Source of the DNA: Paraburkholderia largidicola
GTDB taxonomy: Bacteria > Pseudomonadota > Gammaproteobacteria > Burkholderiales > Burkholderiaceae
NCBI RefSeq assembly: GCF_013426895.1
Contig: NZ_AP023174.1
Span: forward strand, 1,922,001 to 1,986,000
Length of the DNA stretch: 64,000 nt
Direction: 5' to 3'
Made by a program: the position numbers and the translations under genes. Positions 61,417-64,000 of this stretch are shown piece after piece. The stretch's first letter is position 1; every line of letters begins with the position of its first letter. The notes under the pieces are model-generated. The model was not told where the DNA came from, made no database searches, and saw nothing but the letters and a program-made list of their open reading frames with translations.

Positions 61417-62013
61417 TTATGCGTAAGCAAATATCGGAATGGTGTGAGCCGGCTTGACGGCATTGAATTCACACTCAAGAACGTTGTTTCCCCATGCTGC
61501 GAGTGGATCTCCAGCTGCCATCGCGCCTGCTACTGCCCTCACGACGGTGTTCAATGGGGCCTTTATCTTCCAGGCGAAATTCCAGTCATATCCATTGACA
61601 GGATCTCCAGCCTTCAGCAGCCCTGCGCGTGCCTGTGTGTATTGCTCGATGACGACCGAATAGCCGAGCGCCGCCGCGAAATCGATGAAGTACCCGAGCG
61701 ATTGGCCGCCGCTGTTTGCGAACCTCGCAACGACCTGCTGCTGACGCTGAGGGACGGTCGGCGCCGCGCCTGCACATGGATCTGGCAGCCCCAGAGACGA
61801 CTCCCACTCCGGCAAAACTTCATATGCCGAAGTGGGGAACCCGTCGACGAGCAGCTGGTTGGAACGGGCTGTCAGACGCGCGAATGTCGGCGCACAGCCC
61901 GCAAGAGTCTTCGTCTGAACGGCGTCTCCGTCGCGTGGCCAGACGCGGCCGCGCGGCATAAGCGCCTGCAATACAGACAGAAAGTCCGCTGAAGTGAGAT
62001 TCGGTGCGAGCAT
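61417..62013 (-). CDS. Phage baseplate protein, gp48/YmfQ-like (DUF2313)
   Basis: A 198-residue protein of the DUF2313/YmfQ family, equal to Mu gp48. LTSADFLSVLQALMPRGRVW at the start and RQQQVVARFANSGGQSLGYF in the middle are family landmarks, and the C-terminus has VNGYDWNFAWKIKAP. It links the baseplate to the tail fibre. It is eight bases from the fibre gene and three bases from the gp47-like gene. Confidence 0.9.
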   Translation of the reverse strand: MLAPNLTSADFLSVLQALMPRGRVWPRDGDAVQTKTLAGCAPTFARLTARSNQLLVDGFPTSAYEVLPEWESSLGLPDPCAGAAPTVPQRQQQVVARFANSGGQSLGYFIDFAAALGYSVVIEQYTQARAGLLKAGDPVNGYDWNFAWKIKAPLNTVVRAVAGAMAAGDPLAAWGNNVLECEFNAVKPAHTIPIFAYA

Positions 62014-62016
62014 GGA

Positions 62017-63180
62017 TTAGGCGTTGAATGTGACGCCGCCAAGGAGCGGGAGAGAACCGAAGCTGCCCGTGATATTCCCTGGGTATGGCGTGGTGACGCC
62101 GCTAATTACACCCGTTACAGAAGTGATCACAAATCCCGACGTGCCAGCGACAGAACCTATTGCGATCTCGATGTCCGAGCGATCAATCGTGGCGCCGCGC
62201 GGGTCACCATTCCGGAAGAAGACGTCCGCAATGGCTGCCTCGACGGCATTTCTCGTCGCTGTCGACCAGCTCGAGGTGCCGGAAAGTATGAATGAAAGCA
62301 CGTTCTGTATCGGCGCACAGATCCAAACGAGCGCTGTTACAGGCTCCTTCGATACGATCGCATCGGCGACAACCAGTTGGTCGCCTGTTGCAACCGTGGC
62401 TCTCGGAAGACCGCCGGGCCCCTTGTCATTTTGTGACACGCCATTCGTGCCTTGAGGGAACCCTCCATGTGCCGCCTGCGCGTCATCAAGCATCACATAC
62501 ACGACCACGGTGCCCGCACCGAATCCGTTCGGCGCGCACCAAGCGCGTGTGACTCCCGCGACGGCGAGCGCCCATTGAACATAGTCCGGCGCCGCGCCGC
62601 CCTGCGGGGTTTGCTGATACGCCTCGAGCACGCGATCGCGAAACTCTTCCTGATCCTCGATGTCTGCGCCCGACGCCACAGTGCCTGAGACGGAACCCGT
62701 AGACTGGATTCCATCAACGGCCACATCAAGCGATACGACGGTTCCCGCATCAGCATTACCAGCTGCGCCGGCAACGTCGGCGACGATCGTGACGGTTACC
62801 GATCCACCGGATACTGTCTGGGTCGTCAGGACGGTATACGTCGCTCCATCACCACGAACAATCGCCGTACCGGCACTGAGCGGCTTGCCGTTGGCGCCCT
62901 GGAACGTGGCCGACAGTTGCGCCGTGCTCGCGTCCTTCTGATAAACCTTCTTCAAAGCGCCCCAAGCCTGCAGGTACTCGCCCTCGGCCGTGAATGGGTT
63001 TGTCTGCTTCGCGATCCAGTCGAGATACCCGTACTCCTCATTCGTCATGCCCGCGAGCACGACGCCAATGATCTTCAATGCTGCGAAGCGCAGTAGTGGG
63101 TCTGATCCCTCGAGCGCGGCCGCGATATCGGCCATCGCGTCAGCCCGGATCTGCGCGAGTGTCTTGCGTGCGTATGGCAT
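62017..63180 (-). CDS. Phage baseplate wedge protein J, gp47-like
   Basis: A 387-residue baseplate J family protein (Mu gp47). The N-terminus is MPYARKTLAQIRADAMADIA, the conserved DIEDQEEFRDRVLEAYQQTP and GGAAPDYVQWALAVAGVTRA segments lie near residue 200, and the C-terminal domain ends with a beta-rich part. It forms the wedge of the contractile tail baseplate. ATG 63180 is chosen because the family begins there. Confidence 0.93.
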   Translation of the reverse strand: MPYARKTLAQIRADAMADIAAALEGSDPLLRFAALKIIGVVLAGMTNEEYGYLDWIAKQTNPFTAEGEYLQAWGALKKVYQKDASTAQLSATFQGANGKPLSAGTAIVRGDGATYTVLTTQTVSGGSVTVTIVADVAGAAGNADAGTVVSLDVAVDGIQSTGSVSGTVASGADIEDQEEFRDRVLEAYQQTPQGGAAPDYVQWALAVAGVTRAWCAPNGFGAGTVVVYVMLDDAQAAHGGFPQGTNGVSQNDKGPGGLPRATVATGDQLVVADAIVSKEPVTALVWICAPIQNVLSFILSGTSSWSTATRNAVEAAIADVFFRNGDPRGATIDRSDIEIAIGSVAGTSGFVITSVTGVISGVTTPYPGNITGSFGSLPLLGGVTFNA

Positions 63181-63181
63181 A

Positions 63182-63631
63182 TCAGGAGATCTGGTTCCAG
63201 GCCCACGCGTAGCTCTTCGATGCCACGGTGGTGCCGTCCTGTTTATAGAGAATGACCTGCAGGCCCATGAACGAAGATCGGACCCATTGCGCAAGCACGT
63301 CGATGCGCGCCGCCACGCCGTCGTCGATCATCCATTCGAGCGCCTCGCGCGCGTAGTCGACCGCGTTGTTGAGCGTTTCCTGCGTCTGCTTTGCGCGGCT
63401 GAGAAGCCATAGGCGAGATCCGATCGGCACATCCTCGCCGAGATCACCCCACCATCCCCGCGGATCATTTGTCCCATCCGGAATCGGGTCATCGGGGTTC
63501 GCCGTGCGATCGGTGAACAGGCTGATAAGAATGCCGTTGTCGAGATCGTTGCCAGTGGTGAGCGCGGGCCCCACGAGCTGCCAGTCGCCCCGGCTGTTGT
63601 CGACGTCCCAAACGATCGTGATATCGGGCAT
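63182..63631 (-). CDS. Phage baseplate protein gp46-like (GPW/gp25 fold)
   Basis: A 149-residue protein of the Mu gp46 family. MPDITIVWDVDNSRGDWQLV at the start and LISLFTDRTANPDDPIPDGT with GWWGDLGEDVPIGSRLWLL are typical. It belongs to the baseplate wedge and lies one base from the gp47-like gene. Confidence 0.92.
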   Translation of the reverse strand: MPDITIVWDVDNSRGDWQLVGPALTTGNDLDNGILISLFTDRTANPDDPIPDGTNDPRGWWGDLGEDVPIGSRLWLLSRAKQTQETLNNAVDYAREALEWMIDDGVAARIDVLAQWVRSSFMGLQVILYKQDGTTVASKSYAWAWNQIS

Positions 63632-63634
63632 CGG

Positions 63635-64000
63635 TTACTCCGGCTGATTCGGCGGGTTTGACGTGCGAGTGCTTCCGCCGAGCTGGATATTCGGGACGTC
63701 GTGTGAGTGACCGTCGTATATCTGCCGATCGGCCGACATGCTACGTCCCGTCGTATCGACGTTGTCGGTGATGTCGCCCGTGCTCTCGATGGGCGCCTCG
63801 ACTCGCAGCTTCGTCAGATTTGTGAACAGGACCGGGTTACCGCCGCCGTCGACCTTGATGCCTGACTCCGTCAGATAGACGGACTGCCCACGACTATCGT
63901 GAATCGCCACCTCGCCGCTCGCGAGCTGCTTCATCCGATAGGTGGCGTTTCCCGTCCCGATCACCACGCCGTTTGAGCGATCGCCGCCGCTGAAGATCAC
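63635..64000 (-). CDS. Phage baseplate assembly protein V, gp45-like (partial)
   Basis: The C-terminal 121 residues of a baseplate spike/hub protein (Mu gp45, baseplate V). GVVIGTGNATYRMKQLASGE and VAIHDSRGQSVYLTESGIKV are OB-fold-to-spike landmarks, and the end GHSHDVPNIQLGGSTRTSNP carries an HxH motif as seen in metal-binding spike tips. The start lies beyond the right edge of the window. Confidence 0.9.
   Translation of the reverse strand: MIFSGGDRSNGVVIGTGNATYRMKQLASGEVAIHDSRGQSVYLTESGIKVDGGGNPVLFTNLTKLRVEAPIESTGDITDNVDTTGRSMSADRQIYDGHSHDVPNIQLGGSTRTSNPPNQPE

Larger units (their letters stand above)
53850..64000. mobile_element. Prophage, one end (continues beyond the window)
   Basis: From the tRNA-His fragment rightwards all genes are phage-like or cargo: an SOS-box gene, patatin lipase, lysis proteins with GH19 endolysin, an HTH regulator with promoter-operator, SGNH hydrolase, AT3 acyltransferase, and a Mu-type baseplate block in the order gp45-46-47-48-tail fibre. 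Capsid, terminase, early genes and integrase are not in view. Functional tail genes look intact, so the element may be an active temperate phage or a tailocin-like remnant; this cannot be decided from one end. Confidence 0.88.

Noticed and set aside
1..64000. CRISPR array, complete insertion sequence or rRNA operon
   Set aside because: No regularly spaced repeats of 23-47 bases, no transposase and no rRNA sequence were seen.

Overview
This window is chromosomal DNA of a beta-proteobacterium of the family Burkholderiaceae, most likely Paraburkholderia or a close relative. The evidence is the strongly GC-rich codon use, the rpsF-priB-rpsR-rplI-dnaB block, a sbp-cysTWA-cysB sulfate cluster, an Ara4N (lipid A modification) operon in which ArnA is split into two genes, and a NodIJ-like exporter pair of the type known from these bacteria. 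The assignment comes from gene content and order, not from a search.

Layout. 1-7.1 kb, minus strand: an aminotransferase of the AlaA type, hom, thrC, then moeA, moaD and moaE (threonine and molybdenum cofactor synthesis). 7.7-16.1 kb, plus strand: a small Mth938-like protein, then arnT, a one-gene EamA/ArnE-like flippase subunit, arnB, arnC, the arnA formyltransferase half, the arnA decarboxylase half and arnD, which together make, flip and attach 4-amino-4-deoxyarabinose. 16.2-21.2 kb: a Bcp peroxiredoxin, a PIN-PhoH ATPase, an NlpC/P60 lipoprotein and an SDR enzyme. 21.2-26.0 kb, minus strand: pit with its PhoU-like partner, dnaB, rplI, rpsR, priB and rpsF. 26.3-29.4 kb: an ECF sigma/anti-sigma pair divergent from a Tat-exported phosphoesterase and a CuA-like cupredoxin, with matching promoter boxes facing both ways. 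30.2-35.0 kb: a LysR regulator divergent from gcl-hyi-glxR (glyoxylate to glycerate). 35.9-38.8 kb: cytochrome c, a PQQ-type sugar dehydrogenase and asparaginase. 38.9-44.0 kb: the sulfate/thiosulfate uptake cluster. 44.3-53.7 kb: lexA with two SOS boxes, a stress protein, the NodIJ-like exporter, a permease, an aldo-keto reductase, an MFS pump and a DUF3820 protein.

From about 53.8 kb to the right edge lies one end of a prophage. It begins exactly at a 48-base 3' fragment of tRNA-His, which marks an attachment site. It carries an SOS-box gene, a patatin-like lipase, a lysis cassette with a GH19 endolysin, a strong promoter with an embedded operator, an HTH regulator, an SGNH hydrolase plus an AT3 acyltransferase (likely surface-modifying cargo with AT-richer DNA), and a Mu-type baseplate block (gp45-gp46-gp47-gp48-tail fibre). 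The integrase and the intact tRNA-His should lie beyond the window.

The most striking unexplained signal is a family of three intergenic elements of about 740-805 bp (2.2-3.0, 29.4-30.2 and 35.2-35.9 kb), each built as a nested, imperfect palindrome. Two of them share a 183-bp identical core in opposite orientation, so they could recombine to invert the 33 kb between them. I see no protein in them and propose that they act at the DNA or RNA level.
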